This document shows positions 6,192-7,076 of a stretch of DNA of 7,076 nt, piece by piece. The DNA is taken from NCBI GenBank assembly GCA_027038775.1, contig JALWGP010000370.1, positions 1-7,076 of the forward strand, written 5' to 3'. Made by a program: the position numbers and the translations under genes. Origin of the DNA: Sedimenticola sp. GTDB taxonomy: Bacteria; Pseudomonadota; Gammaproteobacteria; Chromatiales; Chromatiaceae. The notes under the pieces were generated by a model, which was given only the letters and a program-made list of their open reading frames with translations, did no database searches and was not told the origin of the DNA. The stretch's first letter is position 1. Each line of letters starts with the position of its first letter.

Positions 6192-6863
6192 TCACCGGTA
6201 GCGGGTGGGGTCGGGAACCCCGGCGGCGGCAAAGCCCTCGGCCCGCAGGCGGCAGGAGTCGCAACGGCCACAGGCCCTGCCCTCGGCGTCCGCCTGGTAG
6301 CAGGAGACGGTGAGGCTGTAGTCCACGCCCAGCCGGGCGCCGGTGCGGATGATCTCCGCCTTGGTCATGTGGATCAGGGGGGCGTGGATGCGGAAACGGT
6401 CTCCCTCCACCCCCGCCCGGGTGGCGAGGTTGGCCAGCTTCTGGAACGCCTCGATGAACTCGGGCCGGCAGTCGGGATAGCCGGAGTAGTCCACGGCGTT
6501 GACACCGATGAAGAGGTCCCGGGCACCCAGCACCTCGGCCCAGCCGAGAGCCAGCGCGAGGAAGACGGTGTTGCGCGCCGGCACGTAGGTCACCGGAATG
6601 CCCTCCTGGGGCGTTTCCGGCACCTCGATGGCCTCGTCGGTGAGCGCAGACCCGCCGATCTCGTCCAGCCCGAGCCTCAGGACCCGGTGCTCCACCACCC
6701 CGAGGCTGCGGGCCACCCGTTTCGCCGCCTCCAGCTCGGCGGCGTGGCGCTGGCCGTAGTCGAAGCTGAGCGCATGGCAGGCGTAACCCTGGTCCTTCGC
6801 CACGGCCAGCGCGGTGGCGGAGTCGAGCCCTCCGGACAGCAGCACCACCGCCTTGTCACTCAT
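6192..6863 (-). CDS. queC: 7-cyano-7-deazaguanine (preQ0) synthase QueC
   Basis: QueC turns 7-carboxy-7-deazaguanine into preQ0 using ATP and ammonia, a cytoplasmic step towards queuosine in tRNA. The 223 residues match the family's usual 220-235. The N-terminal PP-loop SGGLDS (10-15) binds ATP, FDYGQRH (34-40) and [10 protein letters not shown] (93-102) are family signatures, [17 protein letters not shown] (120-136) is the substrate loop, and the zinc site is Cys188, Cys198, Cys201 and Cys204 in the CxxCxxC tail. The ATG at 6863 has AGAGGA about nine bases upstream and overlaps the queE stop by four bases (ATGA). Reading on to 7073 merely runs through queE in a wrong frame. queE and queC make successive steps of the pathway and are clearly one operon. 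Confidence 0.97.
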   Translation of the reverse strand: MSDKAVVLLSGGLDSATALAVAKDQGYACHALSFDYGQRHAAELEAAKRVARSLGVVEHRVLRLGLDEIGGSALTDEAIEVPETPQEGIPVTYVPARNTVFLALALGWAEVLGARDLFIGVNAVDYSGYPDCRPEFIEAFQKLANLATRAGVEGDRFRIHAPLIHMTKAEIIRTGARLGVDYSLTVSCYQADAEGRACGRCDSCRLRAEGFAAAGVPDPTRYR

Positions 6864-7034
6864 CGTCCCGGTTCCTCTCCCCAAAGGATCTTGTGCAGCT
6901 GCAGCTGGAGACGCACCGGCAGGCCGTCCTCCAGGATCCACTCGGCCAGCTCCCTCGGCTCGAGCTCCCCCCAGGCAGGGGAGAAGAGCACCTGGCAGCG
7001 CTCCGCAAGCCCGTGTTCCTCCACCTTCCACCGG
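6860..7034 (-). CDS. queE: 7-carboxy-7-deazaguanine synthase QueE, C-terminal fragment
   Basis: The minus-strand frame ending at TGA 6862-6860 reads [20 protein letters not shown], then a [20 protein letters not shown] segment, LHKILWG and a short tail. The VLFSP and LQLHK segments are the typical C-terminus of QueE, the radical-SAM enzyme that contracts 6-carboxytetrahydropterin to 7-carboxy-7-deazaguanine. Its CxxxCxxC cluster lies outside the window. The stop overlaps the queC start. Upstream of 7034 the frame meets TAG at 7042-7040 because the sequence flips into an inverted copy of queE; the missing residues DYEWSR are instead encoded on the plus strand at 7039-7056. I take the gene to be intact in the organism and broken here by a join. 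Confidence 0.88.
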
Positions 7035-7076
7035 GAGGACTACGAGTGGAGCCGGTGGCAGGTGGAGGAACACGGG
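7010..7076. repeat. Long inverted repeat at window edge, probable fold-back of queE
   Basis: Bases 7010-7034 and 7052-7076 are 25-base inverted copies with one mismatch (7027 against 7059), around a 17-base loop. The right arm and loop encode [13 protein letters not shown] on the plus strand, which is queE sequence in reverse orientation and continues what the minus-strand frame lacks. The repeat ends exactly at the window edge. Confidence 0.9.

Noticed and set aside
6864..7073. Extended N-terminus of QueC
   Set aside because: QueC begins at [12 protein letters not shown] with a proper ribosome site; the upstream part is queE in another frame.
1..7076. CRISPR array, toxin-antitoxin pair or phage genes
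   Set aside because: No regularly spaced repeats, no pair of small overlapping genes other than ACP-KS and queE-queC, and no phage-like proteins were seen.

Overview
The window looks like a piece of a moderately GC-rich gammaproteobacterial chromosome. This rests on three things seen here: the queE-queC-tRNA-Lys order, familiar from Pseudomonas and relatives; a hybrid sensor kinase closely resembling RpfC of the Xanthomonas-type DSF (diffusible signal factor) quorum-sensing system; and a typical bacterial stable-RNA promoter and intrinsic terminator. The genus cannot be read from the sequence.

Left part (1-2709). The 3' end of a crotonase-like gene, probably an rpfF DSF synthase, runs rightward and meets an rpfC-like hybrid kinase head-on, with only 10 bases between the stop codons. 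Convergent rpfF/rpfC is the classical rpf arrangement. The kinase carries about six hydrophobic segments, HisKA, HATPase, a degenerate receiver-like segment, a true receiver and an HPt domain.

Middle part (2710-5509). An AT-rich divergent control region separates rpfC from a two-gene unit on the plus strand: an acyl carrier protein and a FabF-type ketosynthase that overlap by ATGA. Convergent to the ketosynthase lies a methyltransferase of the cyclopropane-fatty-acid-synthase family, in which a usually conserved active-site Cys appears to be Met. The neighbourhood is thus rich in acyl-chain chemistry next to an acyl-signal sensor. My main hypothesis, an inference from position, is that the ACP/KS pair makes or feeds the acyl-ACP substrate of the DSF synthase, and that the methyltransferase modifies the acyl product or a membrane lipid.

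Boundary (5510-6132). A gene-poor, comparatively AT-rich stretch holds a broken IS3-family orfA remnant. It is followed by the intrinsic terminator and body of tRNA-Lys(UUU) on the minus strand, which has its own promoter with a perfect -10 and a GC-rich discriminator. An IS scar beside a tRNA 3' end is what the edge of an acquired segment often looks like, but no att duplication is visible.

Right part (6192-7076). queC (preQ0 synthase) is complete and overlaps the queE 3' end by ATGA; both belong to 7-deazaguanine/queuosine synthesis and read leftward. queE is interrupted at the window edge by a near-perfect inverted duplication of its own sequence (25-base arms, 17-base loop). This looks more like a fold-back chimera at a contig end than biology.
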